Shown here one piece after another: positions 17,204 through 26,787 of a DNA stretch of 64,000 nt. Numbering within the stretch: the first letter of the stretch is position 1; each line of letters opens with the position of its first letter. The stretch is from Alphaproteobacteria bacterium (GTDB lineage Bacteria > Pseudomonadota > Alphaproteobacteria > UBA6615). A program made the position numbers and the translations under genes. The notes below the pieces were generated by a model that was not told the DNA's origin, searched no databases, and saw only the letters and a program-made list of their open reading frames with translations. The DNA is taken from contig JAJFIX010000046.1 of assembly GCA_021774575.1 (NCBI GenBank), positions 186,001 through 250,000 on the forward strand, read 5' to 3'.

Positions 17204-19483
17204 TCAGTGCTCCTGAGAGGTTTCCCCGTCCATGAGCGCCGGAAACCAAGTTTCATGGGCTCGAACGAGATCACTGAGGGATATAAGTTTCTCTTCGAAC
17301 AGTGTCAACGCGTCGCCGCCGGTTTTGCCCAGCTTCCAGGTTGAGACATTGGCCTCCTTTGCCGCAGCCTCGAATTTGGTGGCATCGCGAACCGTCACAA
17401 TATAGCGCCCCTGGTCCTCACCAAAGGCCCAGGCCCAGGGCCATTGGCGCCCGGCCTCTGGATCAATGGGTGGCGCAAGTTCCGCGCCGACCTTGCCGGC
17501 CATAGCCATTTCAGCCACTGCTACCAAGAGGCCGCCATCCGAAATATCGTGGCAGGAGGTTATGTGTTTTGCTGCTATTTCAGCGCGAACGAAGTCTCCC
17601 GTTCGTCGCTCATTAACCAGATCGAGGGGAGGGGGGGCCCCGTCTTCGCGCTCGGCAATATCGCGCAGGAACAAGGACGCGCCAAGCCAGCCTGAATTTG
17701 TGGGAGGAGGTCCGCCCAGCACAAAGAGGGAAAGCCCGGGTTGGCAAATGGCCAGCCCAAGCGGCTTGATCGACGCCTCTATCAGGCCAATTGCGCCGAT
17801 GACAGGGGTGGGTAGGATTGCCTCGGCGAGCCCCGTCTCACCGGAAACGGTTTCGTTATAAAGCGACACATTTCCCGAGACGACGGGGAAGTCCAGGGCC
17901 TTGCAGGCAGCAGAGATTCCAGTGACGGCGCCGACAAGCTGCCCCATGATTTCTGGGCGCTCTGGGTTGCCGAAATTTAGATTGTTGGTGATCGCCAGGG
18001 GGGTTGCCCCCACCGCCGTTAAATTGCGCCAGGCTTCAACAACGGCCTGGGCACCACCTGTCTCCGGGTCGGCAACGACATAGCGGGGGGTGCAGTCGGT
18101 GGTCATTGCCAGCGCCGATCCGGTCCCGTGGATCCGCACGACGGCGGCATCTCCGCCGGGGCCCGACAATGTATCGGCCATGACCATACTGTCATATTGT
18201 TCCCATACCCAGCGGCGCGAGCAGGCGTCCGGGCTGCCGATCAGTCGCAATAAGCAGGATGCAAGGTCTGGGGTTACGCCCGGTGGGTCGATATCTTCGG
18301 GCGCGATATGGGGGCGGGCAGGTGTGGCGGTCCACGGTCGATCATATTCAGGCGCTTTATCGACCAGGGGGGCGACGGGAATATCGGCTGCCAATTCGCC
18401 GCCAATACTCAGGCGCAGATGACCGCTATCGTCGGTGCGACCAATGACGGCAAAATCCAGTTCCCATTTTTCAAAAATTGCCTGGGCTTCGGCCTCTCGA
18501 CCGGGTTTTAAAACCATCAGCATGCGCTCTTGGCTTTCCGAGAGCATCAAGTCGTAGGCGGTCATGCCGGTTTCGCGACGCGGCACTAGATCGAGGTTAA
18601 TGGCGAACCCGACCCCGCCTTTGGAGGCCATTTCGACCGAAGAACTGGTCAGCCCAGCGGCCCCCATATCCTGGATGGCGATGATCGCGTCGGTCGCCAT
18701 CAGCTCTAGGCAGGCTTCGAGCAGGAGTTTTTCGGTAAACGGGTCGCCGACCTGCACTGTCGGCCGTTTGGCTTCGGCGTCATCGTCAAATTCGGCTGAG
18801 GCCATGGTGGCGCCATGGATCCCGTCGCGTCCGGTTTTCGAGCCGACATAGACGACCGGCGCGTCGACGCCCGCAGCGGACGAATAGAAAATACGGTCGG
18901 CGGGGGCGATGCCCACGGTCATCGCGTTGACGAGTGGGTTGCCATTGTAGCTCGGGTGAAAATTGACTTCGCCACCAACCGTCGGTACGCCCATGCAATT
19001 GCCGTAACCGCCAATGCCGGCAACGACACCCGAAATAATATGGCGGGTCCGGGGATGGTCAGGGGCGCCAAATCGGAGCGCATTTAAGTTTGCCACGGGC
19101 CGCGCACCCATGGTGAAGACATCGCGCATGATACCGCCGACGCCGGTCGCTGCTCCTTGGTAGGGGGCAATGAAGCTCGGGTGATTATGGCTCTCCATCT
19201 TAAAAATAGCGGCGCGCCCGTCGCCAATATCAACCACACCGGCATTCTCGCCGGGACCGCAAATGACTTGAGGCCCGTCCACCGGAAGTGTTTTTAGCCA
19301 TTTTTTCGACGATTTATAGGAGCAATGTTCCGACCACATGACCGAAAATATGCCGAGTTCGGTAAAATTGGGTGTCCGTCCAAGCGACGAGACGGCGGCG
19401 TCATATTCGCCATCGCTTAATCCCATCAAATCATCGGGGCGATCTGTGTTCTCGGCGCTGTTATTGGGTGGGGGTTGGGTCAT
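17204..19483 (-). CDS. purL: Phosphoribosylformylglycinamidine synthase subunit PurL
   Basis: This is the 759-residue small-type PurL, the ATP-dependent synthetase subunit that converts FGAR to FGAM in purine synthesis with PurQ (glutaminase) and PurS. Recognisable features are [19 protein letters not shown] near the N-terminus, the [27 protein letters not shown] phosphate/ATP segment and the later [20 protein letters not shown] repeat. Its ATG overlaps the purQ stop by four bases, so the two are translationally coupled. Confidence 0.97.
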   Translation of the reverse strand: MTQPPPNNSAENTDRPDDLMGLSDGEYDAAVSSLGRTPNFTELGIFSVMWSEHCSYKSSKKWLKTLPVDGPQVICGPGENAGVVDIGDGRAAIFKMESHNHPSFIAPYQGAATGVGGIMRDVFTMGARPVANLNALRFGAPDHPRTRHIISGVVAGIGGYGNCMGVPTVGGEVNFHPSYNGNPLVNAMTVGIAPADRIFYSSAAGVDAPVVYVGSKTGRDGIHGATMASAEFDDDAEAKRPTVQVGDPFTEKLLLEACLELMATDAIIAIQDMGAAGLTSSSVEMASKGGVGFAINLDLVPRRETGMTAYDLMLSESQERMLMVLKPGREAEAQAIFEKWELDFAVIGRTDDSGHLRLSIGGELAADIPVAPLVDKAPEYDRPWTATPARPHIAPEDIDPPGVTPDLASCLLRLIGSPDACSRRWVWEQYDSMVMADTLSGPGGDAAVVRIHGTGSALAMTTDCTPRYVVADPETGGAQAVVEAWRNLTAVGATPLAITNNLNFGNPERPEIMGQLVGAVTGISAACKALDFPVVSGNVSLYNETVSGETGLAEAILPTPVIGAIGLIEASIKPLGLAICQPGLSLFVLGGPPPTNSGWLGASLFLRDIAEREDGAPPPLDLVNERRTGDFVRAEIAAKHITSCHDISDGGLLVAVAEMAMAGKVGAELAPPIDPEAGRQWPWAWAFGEDQGRYIVTVRDATKFEAAAKEANVSTWKLGKTGGDALTLFEEKLISLSDLVRAHETWFPALMDGETSQEH

Positions 19484-20151
19484 TTCGCCAGCGCCCTCGC
19501 CATGCTTTCAAATAAAGGCGCACCGTCGGTGCCTTCCAGGTTAGTGTCGGCGGCCCTTTCCGGGTGGGGCATGAGACCCAACACATTCCGCGCCTCATTA
19601 TAGATGCCGGCAATGTTTTCTCGACTGCCGTTAGGGTTGATGTCGGCATAACGGAAGGCGACCCGGTCCTCACCATTGAGCCGGGCGATCGTCTCATCAT
19701 CGGCAAAATAATTGCCCTCGTTATGGGCGATCGGCAATTGGAGAATTTGGCCGTTGGTGTATATACCGGAGAAAAATGGATCCCTTGCCTCGACGCGGCA
19801 GGCAACCGTGCGGCAGATAAACTTCAAACTGGCATTGCGCATTAACGCGCCGGGGAGCAGGCCGGTTTCGGTGAGGATTTGGAAGCCGTTGCAGATGCCT
19901 AAAACCGGCAAACCGTCACGAGCCCGCGCCACAACCTCGTTCATAATTGGGCTAAATCCCGCCATCGCCCCGGCGCGAAGATAATCGCCATAGGAAAAGC
20001 CGCCGGGCACCACAACCAGGTCGGTCTGGGGCAGGGCCGTTTCGGCATGCCAAACCATAAGCGGCGGGTGACCAAATGCGCTTTCTAGGGCAATGGCGAC
20101 ATCGCGATCGCAATTTGAACCCGGAAAGACAATGACGGCAGCTTTGCTCAC
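19480..20151 (-). CDS. purQ: Phosphoribosylformylglycinamidine synthase subunit PurQ
   Basis: PurQ is the class I glutamine amidotransferase subunit that supplies ammonia to PurL. The 223 residues show the N-terminal [12 protein letters not shown] motif, [13 protein letters not shown], the nucleophile cysteine in GICNGFQIL, and the catalytic His-x-Glu in [10 protein letters not shown]. It lies nine bases after purS and overlaps purL by four bases. Confidence 0.97.
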   Translation of the reverse strand: MSKAAVIVFPGSNCDRDVAIALESAFGHPPLMVWHAETALPQTDLVVVPGGFSYGDYLRAGAMAGFSPIMNEVVARARDGLPVLGICNGFQILTETGLLPGALMRNASLKFICRTVACRVEARDPFFSGIYTNGQILQLPIAHNEGNYFADDETIARLNGEDRVAFRYADINPNGSRENIAGIYNEARNVLGLMPHPERAADTNLEGTDGAPLFESMARALAK

Positions 20152-20160
20152 GGTGCTAAC

Positions 20161-20406
20161 TTAAATTCCATCGATTTCAATTTCATAATTTTCGATCACC
20201 GTATTGGTCAGCAGAGTCTCGCACATGCGGATTAAATCCTGTTCAGCGACTGACCTGTCGGTTTCGGCCAGGGTGATGTCGATGGTCTTGCCCTGGCGTA
20301 CATCCTCTATGCCGCCAAATCCAAGACCACCCAAGGCATGTAGAACGGCCTTTCCTTGCGGATCTAAGACTTCCGGCTTGAGGGTTATGTGAATGCGTGC
20401 CTGCAT
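20161..20406 (-). CDS. purS: Phosphoribosylformylglycinamidine synthase subunit PurS
   Basis: PurS is the small bridging subunit of the three-part FGAM synthase. The 81 residues match the family: ARIHITLKPEVLDPQGKAVLHALGGLGF, then the conserved VRQGKTIDITL and the terminal TNTVIENYEIEI. It lies between purC and purQ in the same order as in other alphaproteobacteria and Gram-positives that use the split enzyme. Confidence 0.96.
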   Translation of the reverse strand: MQARIHITLKPEVLDPQGKAVLHALGGLGFGGIEDVRQGKTIDITLAETDRSVAEQDLIRMCETLLTNTVIENYEIEIDGI

Positions 20407-20441
20407 ATCGTCCCTAGTGTGCGTGGTTTGGCGCTTTGGCG

Positions 20442-21182
20442 TTAATCGCGTGGCCCGGCTTCGGGCGTTAGCCCAAGTCTGCGGGCAACCTCCTGATAGG
20501 CTTCGGAAACATCACCGAGGTCGCGGCGAAATCTATCTTTGTCGAGCTTTTTGCCGGTCTCAATATCCCATAACCGGCAGCCATCGGGGGTAATTTCATC
20601 GGCCAAGACGACCCTGACCATATCGTCTTCAAACAGGCGGCCAAATTCCAATTTGAAATCGATCAGCTTTAAGCCAGCGCCGAGAAACAAGCCGGAGAGG
20701 AAATCGTTGATGCGCAGGCTCATCGACAGCATATCGTCGAGTTCTTGGGGGGCGGCCCAGCCGAATGCCGTGATATGTTCTTCGGAAACCAGCGGGTCGT
20801 CGAGCTCATCGGATTTGTAGCAATATTCAACGATTGAGCGCGGCAGCGGTGTGCCTTCCTTGGCCTTAAATCGTTCGCAGAACGATCCGGCGGCAATATT
20901 GCGCACGATCACTTCGACCGGAATGATTTCGACCTCGCGAACCAATTGCTCACGCATGTTAAGGCGGCGCAGGAAATGATGGGGGATGCCGATTTCACCC
21001 AACTTCATCATCAGATATTCTGAGATTCTGTTGTTGAGTACCCCCTTGCCCGTAATGACGCCTTTTTTCTTGTTATTAAAGGCCGTGGCATCATCTTTGA
21101 AATACTGGACCAGGGTGCCCGGTTCGGGTCCCGCATAAAGGATCTTGGCCTTGCCTTCGTAGATTTTTCTGCGACGAGCCAT
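20442..21182 (-). CDS. purC: SAICAR synthetase
   Basis: PurC ligates aspartate to CAIR in purine synthesis. The 246-residue protein starts [16 protein letters not shown], the typical KxYEGKAK motif, and contains [13 protein letters not shown] and [11 protein letters not shown] with the catalytic/nucleotide residues. It is the promoter-proximal gene of purC-purS-purQ-purL-bolA-grxD. I see no recognised regulatory element in the 225 bases between it and the divergent ATPase zeta gene. Confidence 0.97.
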   Translation of the reverse strand: MARRRKIYEGKAKILYAGPEPGTLVQYFKDDATAFNNKKKGVITGKGVLNNRISEYLMMKLGEIGIPHHFLRRLNMREQLVREVEIIPVEVIVRNIAAGSFCERFKAKEGTPLPRSIVEYCYKSDELDDPLVSEEHITAFGWAAPQELDDMLSMSLRINDFLSGLFLGAGLKLIDFKLEFGRLFEDDMVRVVLADEITPDGCRLWDIETGKKLDKDRFRRDLGDVSEAYQEVARRLGLTPEAGPRD

Positions 21183-21407
21183 GAATCGAGCCGTTCTTTG
21201 TGGGGCGGTGCGGGCAGGACTATACCAAGAATCGCTACATCACAAGGGGCACTTCATCCACCGATGCGACCAAATGGCCACCCAACCGCGCAAATGCTAA
21301 ATCGCGGTAGCCAAATCCTGGTTGATCGTTATATCAAGGGTGAAGGTCGCGTAAAATGCGCGGCCCTGTACCAAGTATCCATGCGCCATATATAAAGGAG
21401 GTCGTAA

Positions 21408-21731
21408 ATGACCGGCTTCAATGATCGCGAGAAGGGATTCGAGGCGAAATTTAAACAGGATGAGGAGCTACGGTTCAAGGTCTATGCCCGGCGCAATAAG
21501 ATTTTGGGGCTTTGGGCCGCTGAATTGCTGGGACTGTCTGGTGATGACGCCAACGCATATGCGATGGATGTTGTGAAGTCAGACTTCGAAGCTCCCGGCG
21601 ACGATGACGTATTGCAGAAAGTTCTCGGTGATTTGACGGCGAAGAATGTCGATATGAATGAGCATCGGTTGCGCACTCGCATGGATGAGCTGGTTGCCGA
21701 AGCCTCTAAGCAAATCCAAGACGGCGAGTGA
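21408..21731 (+). CDS. F1-ATPase zeta-subunit inhibitor (DUF1476)
   Basis: The 107-residue alpha-helical protein matches the DUF1476 family: FNDREKGFEAKFKQDEELRFKVYARRNKILGLWAAELLG. In Paracoccus this is the zeta subunit, whose N-terminus inhibits ATP hydrolysis by the F1Fo-ATP synthase; the family is essentially restricted to Alphaproteobacteria. A strong ribosome site AAGGAGG precedes the ATG by six bases. It is a single-gene unit between purC and apt and is useful lineage evidence. Confidence 0.92.
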   Translation: MTGFNDREKGFEAKFKQDEELRFKVYARRNKILGLWAAELLGLSGDDANAYAMDVVKSDFEAPGDDDVLQKVLGDLTAKNVDMNEHRLRTRMDELVAEASKQIQDGE

Positions 21732-21783
21732 GGCCGCCAGCGGTCCAACAACAGCGGCCCGATAATTCAGTGGGGCGTCGAAT

Positions 21784-22308
21784 TTAGGCGTCAAATTGGA
21801 GTAGCGATGTTACTGGAACGTCCAATTGCGCCATCTCGTCGCGGCCGCCGAGCCCGTCCAATTCGATGATGAAAGTTGCCGAACATACTTCGGCACCGGC
21901 CTGGCGCAGCAATTTGATCGCAGCGGCGGCGGTGCCGCCTGTCGCCAACAGGTCGTCGAGCAGTATAACCCTCTGCCCCGGTGTAATTGCGTCGGCCTGA
22001 ATCTCCACCGTATCGGTGCCGTATTCTAGGTCGTAGGTGTAGGATAGGGTTTCACCCGGTAATTTGCCTTGCTTGCGGACCATCATAAAGCCGCAACCGA
22101 GTTTGAGTGCAAGCGGCGCCGCGACAAGAAAGCCTCGACTTTCTATGCCCACGAGCAGATCGGGTCGATGGGGCCGGGTGGCAACGGCCAATAAGTCAAC
22201 TGTGTGCTGCCAAGCCTGGTTATGGGCGAGCAGCGTTGAGATGTCGTAAAAGAGAATTCCCGGCTTTGGAAAATCTGGAATTCGTCTAATATGTTCTGCA
22301 ATATCCAT
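21784..22308 (-). CDS. apt: Adenine phosphoribosyltransferase
   Basis: Apt salvages adenine to AMP using PRPP. The 174 residues include the N-terminal [15 protein letters not shown], the [15 protein letters not shown] segment and the PRPP-binding motif [17 protein letters not shown]. Length and layout are normal. It converges on the ATPase zeta gene, and its upstream region of about 280 bases is shared with a divergent TAXI-type binding protein gene. Confidence 0.97.
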   Translation of the reverse strand: MDIAEHIRRIPDFPKPGILFYDISTLLAHNQAWQHTVDLLAVATRPHRPDLLVGIESRGFLVAAPLALKLGCGFMMVRKQGKLPGETLSYTYDLEYGTDTVEIQADAITPGQRVILLDDLLATGGTAAAAIKLLRQAGAEVCSATFIIELDGLGGRDEMAQLDVPVTSLLQFDA

Positions 22309-22588
22309 TGGCGGTACCCTCTGATTTCCCTTATATCTGCTGGTATATATTCTCCGGGCCGCATGCTAATCGCCTAGCGGCTACGGTGCAACAAGACAGG
22401 AAATGACAATATCGAGTAAGGGTGTTTGACGTGCGGAAAAACTCTAATCCGGCCCTTTATTTTAATTTGGAAAATGCTAATCTCTTGGTAAATGGGGCCC
22501 TGGTGTTTGCCCGTGGATCTGATCCCATAGGAAAGACAATGATGCTGCGACCTTTCGATAAGGTGAACGCTGTTCCTGAGCGGTGGCC

Positions 22589-24112
22589 ATGAGTCAGCGG
22601 TGGGGCCAGCGGATGAACCAGCAGATGAAATTGCATTTACAGGCGCTTTTGGCGCGGCTGAGTAAATGGCGACATGATGTCCGCGCCAAATCGGTGGCGC
22701 AGGGGACTGGTGATCAAGAAAGTTCGCGCTCCGGCATTTTCGGCGCAATTGCCGAACGGGCTCGCCGAAATCAGAAATGGGCTCAGTCGCGCGAGGCCGA
22801 TTATCGCGTCGAAGGTTTTCAAAATCATTTTCCCGATAGCCGCTTTTCCCGATTGCGCCAATATGCGATGCCGTTGACTATTCTTGGGGCGATGGCAATT
22901 AGCGCCGTATTTATCGCCAGTGTGGCCCATAATTTGCGTGGCTCTGAAGATGAGTTACGAGCTGAAGTTCAGGCAGGAAACCCAACCTTCAACATAGTTG
23001 AGCAGGGTTCAGCCATTGACGGGCCGGTTGATCCGCTGGATGAACTGCCAGCCGGTATTGTGGGACAAGAAGATGCTGGGCCAGCTAGTCAATTGCAGCA
23101 GAATAACCCAGTGCCGACCGTCTCTCTTGTACCTGTCCCGGGCGATGCGACCCCGGTTGAACCTGCGGCGGCCGAAATAGCGCGTATCCCGGTGGGCACG
23201 ACAACCGATCGGGCACGAGGGGGAGTCGTTCTGGGAACCGGCAAAGTTACTGGGGTATATTTTCCAACGGGCGGCGCAATTTGTAAACTGTTCAATCAGC
23301 AAACGGGAGGCGGCAACGCGGCGTGTACTGTTTCGAGTACCGACGGATCATTCTACAATTTGAACGCCCTTCGGAGCGGGGCGATCGATGGCGCGATCGT
23401 TCAGTCAGATTGGCAGCATCACGCGTTCGAAGGCAGTCGGGAACTTGCGGCGCCGGGCGCGTTTACCCAATTGCGTTCAATGTTTTCTGTCTATGTAGAG
23501 CCGCTTAATATAATTGCACGGGGCGAGTCCGGTATCCGTACTTTACAAGACCTGCGCGGTCGCCGAATTGCTATGGGCGCGCCCAACTCGGTACATAATA
23601 AGGCAATGCAAGTGCTGATTTCCGCCATGGGGTGGAATTCAACTGATTTTGAAGAAATCAACACCGAGCCGGTAGCCAATTATTTGGAGGCGCTTTGCCT
23701 TGGTGAGGTGGATGCCGTCGTATTGGTGGCGGGTCATCCGAATGGCGTGACAATGAGTTTGACTAATTCGCGTTGCGGCGGTGTGCTCGTCGATATTAGT
23801 TCGCCCGAAATCGATGAGCTGATCGCTGCCACACCCTATTTGGGTCGCACGGTTATTCCAGGAGAAATTTATCCGGGCAATCCCAATCCGATACGTTCAT
23901 TTGGTCATGCCGCGACGTTTGTTGTTGCGTCCGACCTTCCCGATGAAACGGCCTATGATTTGGTGCGATCTGTATTCGAACGCTTTGACGAATTTCGATC
24001 TTTGCATCCGACATTCGGACAGGCGAAAATTGAAGAAATGATTACCCGAGCTTTGAGTGCGCCCATACATCCGGGCGCTTTGCGTTATTACCAGGAACGC
24101 GGTTGGCTCTGA
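22589..24112 (+). CDS. Membrane-anchored TAXI-type TRAP transporter substrate-binding protein
   Basis: The product is about 507 residues. The first 93 are hydrophilic and basic, followed by one membrane segment (about 92-116, AMPLTILGAMAISAVFIASVA), a Pro/Gln-rich linker and a periplasmic TAXI domain from about 210. That domain reads GTGKVTGVYFPTGGAICKLFN, GAIDGAIVQSDWQHHAFEG and the terminal ALRYYQERGWL, so it is a paralogue of the protein at 25672. TAXI proteins normally have a cleaved signal peptide, so a long cytoplasmic tail plus anchor is unusual and suggests tethering or signalling. The start could be GTG at 22583, ATG at 22589 or a later ATG. It heads a cluster with an aminotransferase, a second TAXI protein and a permease. 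Confidence 0.85.
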   Translation: MSQRWGQRMNQQMKLHLQALLARLSKWRHDVRAKSVAQGTGDQESSRSGIFGAIAERARRNQKWAQSREADYRVEGFQNHFPDSRFSRLRQYAMPLTILGAMAISAVFIASVAHNLRGSEDELRAEVQAGNPTFNIVEQGSAIDGPVDPLDELPAGIVGQEDAGPASQLQQNNPVPTVSLVPVPGDATPVEPAAAEIARIPVGTTTDRARGGVVLGTGKVTGVYFPTGGAICKLFNQQTGGGNAACTVSSTDGSFYNLNALRSGAIDGAIVQSDWQHHAFEGSRELAAPGAFTQLRSMFSVYVEPLNIIARGESGIRTLQDLRGRRIAMGAPNSVHNKAMQVLISAMGWNSTDFEEINTEPVANYLEALCLGEVDAVVLVAGHPNGVTMSLTNSRCGGVLVDISSPEIDELIAATPYLGRTVIPGEIYPGNPNPIRSFGHAATFVVASDLPDETAYDLVRSVFERFDEFRSLHPTFGQAKIEEMITRALSAPIHPGALRYYQERGWL

Positions 24113-24145
24113 CCGACCGGATCTTGGCATGGAGAAAATCACAAA

Positions 24146-25486
24146 ATGAGTAATCACTCCCACGTTTTTCATCGCCATACTCTTATGGACCCGCCTATCG
24201 CCGATCACGGCGACGGCATCTATCTCATTGATACGACCGGAAAACGGTATCTCGACGCGTCCGGAGGGGCCGCAGTTTCGTGCCTCGGGCATAGTGACGC
24301 CGAGGTCATTGCGGCGGCCAAACAGCAACTTGACCAGATGGCTTTTGCCCATACCAGTTTTTTCACCAATGCGCCGATGGAAGAACTTGCCGACTTGCTC
24401 GTTGGTGCGTCTCCGCCGGCGTTGGACCGGGTTTATTTCACCTCCGGCGGCTCGGAAGCCGTCGAGGCGGCGCTCAAAATGGCCCGCCAGTACTTCGTTG
24501 AGCGCGGCGAGCCCAAGCGGCGCAATTACATCGCCCGAAGCCAGAGTTATCACGGTAATACGCTGGGTGCTTTGTCGGTTGGCGGCAATAAAATGCGCCG
24601 GGAGCCGTTTCGTGATGTGCTGCTTGATACCCACCATATTATGCCGGCATTCGCCTATCGATATGCGCAAGACGGTGAAACCGAAGACGCCTTTGCCGAA
24701 CGGGCGGCAAATGCATTGGCCGAACAGATCGAGGCCCTCGGGCCTGAAACGGTAATTGCCTTTGTGGCGGAAACTGTTGTTGGCGCGACAGCGGGGGCAG
24801 CGACAGCGCCGCGCGGGTATTTCAAACGCATCCGCGAGATATGTGATCGTTATGGGGTGCTGCTCATTCTTGACGAAGTGATGTGTGGAATGGGACGAAC
24901 GGGGTCACTTTTTGCGTTTGAGCAGGAAGATATCGTTCCAGATATGGTGACATTCGCCAAAGGGTTGGCCGCTGGTTATCAGCCCGTCGGAGCGGTGCTG
25001 GTGAATGCACATATTTTTGAGGCCTTTCAGTCGGGGAGTGGGGCCTTCATGCATGGTCATACGTTCATGGGGCATCCGGTGTCGTGTGCAGCTGCCGTTG
25101 CCGTGCAAAAGAAACTTCAAGCCCCGCACATGATGAGCGATGTTCGTCGGCTCGGTCAGGTGTTTGAGGCACGTCTTCACGAAGTTTTTACCGACCATCC
25201 ACATATCGGCGATATTCGCGGGCGTGGGCTATTTCGCGGTCTTGAACTCGTTGCTGATCGGGTGAGCAAAGAGCCGTTCGATCCACAGGCTGGTTTGGCC
25301 GGTGCAATAAAGCGCGCGGCATTTGAGCGCGGGCTTATTTGTTATCCAGGCGGTGGCACGATTGACGGCCGCCGGGGCGACCATATTTTATTGGCACCGC
25401 CCTACATTGTAAATGAAAGAAATTTGGCAGATATAGCTACGACGCTGCGTGATGCCGTTGATACGGCAATAAGTGTTATCACGTAA
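24146..25486 (+). CDS. Class III pyridoxal-phosphate aminotransferase
   Basis: The 446-residue protein belongs to the omega-amino acid / acetylornithine-type class III transaminases. It has the FTSGGSEAVEAALKMARQY phosphate-binding region, RSQSYHGNTLGALSVGG, the cofactor Asp in LLILDEVMCGMGRTG and the Schiff-base Lys in VTFAKGLAAGYQPVGAV. The substrate is unknown; members act on beta-alanine, GABA, taurine, putrescine and others. It lies 34 bases after one TAXI protein and before another with its permease. The transporter may therefore import its amine substrate or a keto acid product, which is inference from context. Confidence 0.88.
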   Translation: MSNHSHVFHRHTLMDPPIADHGDGIYLIDTTGKRYLDASGGAAVSCLGHSDAEVIAAAKQQLDQMAFAHTSFFTNAPMEELADLLVGASPPALDRVYFTSGGSEAVEAALKMARQYFVERGEPKRRNYIARSQSYHGNTLGALSVGGNKMRREPFRDVLLDTHHIMPAFAYRYAQDGETEDAFAERAANALAEQIEALGPETVIAFVAETVVGATAGAATAPRGYFKRIREICDRYGVLLILDEVMCGMGRTGSLFAFEQEDIVPDMVTFAKGLAAGYQPVGAVLVNAHIFEAFQSGSGAFMHGHTFMGHPVSCAAAVAVQKKLQAPHMMSDVRRLGQVFEARLHEVFTDHPHIGDIRGRGLFRGLELVADRVSKEPFDPQAGLAGAIKRAAFERGLICYPGGGTIDGRRGDHILLAPPYIVNERNLADIATTLRDAVDTAISVIT

Positions 25487-25547
25487 TAGTGGTTTCGTTG
25501 GTATGCCAAACTGTACGCTTTTTCGGAATACCTTTCGCCTCTTTGCC

Positions 25548-25576
25548 TTGACGACGCATTAACATTTCAACATTCT
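25548..25576 (+). promoter_or_regulatory. Candidate promoter of the second TAXI gene
   Basis: TTGACG at 25548-25553 and CATTCT at 25571-25576 are separated by 17 bases, in the otherwise AT-rich gap before the TAXI gene at 25672. The -10 match is weak. An operator-like dyad follows seven bases later. Confidence 0.4.
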
Positions 25577-25583
25577 GCCAAAA

Positions 25584-25601
25584 TCTGATCATTTGGTCAG
25601 A
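25584..25601. promoter_or_regulatory. Operator-like inverted repeat before the TAXI-permease genes
   Basis: TCTGATCATTTGGTCAGA is an 8-2-8 inverted repeat with one mismatch (half-site TCTGACCA). Its TGGTCAGA half-site resembles operators of GntR/FadR-type regulators. It sits just downstream of a candidate promoter, where a repressor could act. No regulator gene is adjacent. Confidence 0.45.
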
Positions 25602-25671
25602 AAAAAACGTCCGGAAAGAACGATACATCCTAAAGTATCCGGATAATGCAAAATATGGAGAGGAACGTATT

Positions 25672-26676
25672 ATGAGTTTACGAAAATTAGCTGGCGCCGC
25701 CGCGGTTGCTGGCATTGCCGCCTTGGCATTTCAAGGCAGCGCACTTGCTCAAGACAAGACATTCATCACCATCGGCACAGGTGGCCCGACTGGTGTCTAT
25801 TTTGTCGCCGGTAACTCGATTTGCCGGATGCTGGCCCTGGTCGAAGGTGTCGGACGGTCTGGCGACCAGTTCCGTCAACACGGTATTCGTTGTGCGGCTC
25901 CGTCGAGTGCGGGTTCGACCTATAATATCGGCCAAGTCAGCGAAGGTGAATTCCAATTCGGTGTTGTTCAGTCCGATTGGCAGTTTCACTCGGTCAACGG
26001 TTCCAAGCCCGACCGGGTAACGTCAAACCCGGATCTGCGCGCGGTTTTCTCGCTGCATCCTGAGCCCTATCAGATTGTTGTTGGCGCCGATTCCGGCATC
26101 AATAGCTGGTCCGATTTGCTCGGCAAGCGTTTCAATATCGGCAACCCAGGTTCCGGCCAGCGCGGCACGTCCGAAGAGCTGCTCGAAGCCTTTGGCAACA
26201 GCAACGCTGATTTTTCGGCCGTTACCGAGCTGACATCGTCCGAGCAAGCCGGCGCTTTGTGTGACGGCAATATCGACGCCTTCGGTTACACTGTTGGTTT
26301 CCCGAATGGTGGCGTTGCCCAGGCGACAGACGGTTGTGACGCGCGGATCATCAACCTCACCGAGGACGAAGTAGCGGCATTGGTCAATGACAATCCGTTC
26401 TACTCGTTCGCGACAATTCCGGCTGGAACCTATTCCAGCCTGACCGACGATGTGACGACATTTGGTGTGCGCGCGACGTTCATCACCAGTGCCGACGTAT
26501 CCGACGACGTTGTCTATGAGCTGACCCGCGCCGTGTTCGAAAACCTCGACACGTTCCGTGGCTTGCACCCGGCATTTTCCGTTCTGACCAAAGAAGGAAT
26601 GATTGTTGACGGGCTTTCAGCTCCGTTGCATGCAGGTGCCGAACGCTATTATCGGGAAGTTGGTCTGATTAACTAA
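25672..26676 (+). CDS. TAXI family TRAP transporter substrate-binding protein
   Basis: The 334-residue protein starts with a clear cleavable signal peptide (RKLAGAAAVAGIAALAFQGSALAQ) and continues with a TAXI domain: ITIGTGGPTGVYFVAGNSICRML, then FQFGVVQSDWQFHSVNGS and a terminal AERYYREVGLIN. Such periplasmic proteins deliver substrate to fused DctQM permeases, and one is encoded immediately downstream. GAGAGG precedes the start. An intrinsic terminator lies between it and the permease, which would favour more binding protein than permease. Confidence 0.92.
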   Translation: MSLRKLAGAAAVAGIAALAFQGSALAQDKTFITIGTGGPTGVYFVAGNSICRMLALVEGVGRSGDQFRQHGIRCAAPSSAGSTYNIGQVSEGEFQFGVVQSDWQFHSVNGSKPDRVTSNPDLRAVFSLHPEPYQIVVGADSGINSWSDLLGKRFNIGNPGSGQRGTSEELLEAFGNSNADFSAVTELTSSEQAGALCDGNIDAFGYTVGFPNGGVAQATDGCDARIINLTEDEVAALVNDNPFYSFATIPAGTYSSLTDDVTTFGVRATFITSADVSDDVVYELTRAVFENLDTFRGLHPAFSVLTKEGMIVDGLSAPLHAGAERYYREVGLIN

Positions 26677-26703
26677 TCCGATAGGATAATGTCTTGTTAA
26701 ATT

Positions 26704-26747
26704 TGCCGGCGCTTTCTCTCTTTGAAGGCGTCGGCATTTTCGTTTTT
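26704..26747 (+). terminator. Intrinsic terminator between TAXI gene and permease
   Basis: TGCCGGCGC (26704-26712) pairs with GCGTCGGCA (26728-26736) in nine base pairs, and TTTTCGTTTTT follows. It lies 27 bases after the binding-protein stop and ends about 40 bases before the permease start. Partial read-through would set the ratio of binding protein to permease. Confidence 0.8.
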
Positions 26748-26787
26748 GGCACTTTTTTTCCAGTGTGCACTTTGTAGTGGGATTGTA

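Noticed and set aside
21198-21395. Open frame between purC and the ATPase zeta gene
   Set aside because: It has no ribosome site, its translation resembles nothing, and it occupies the divergent promoter region.
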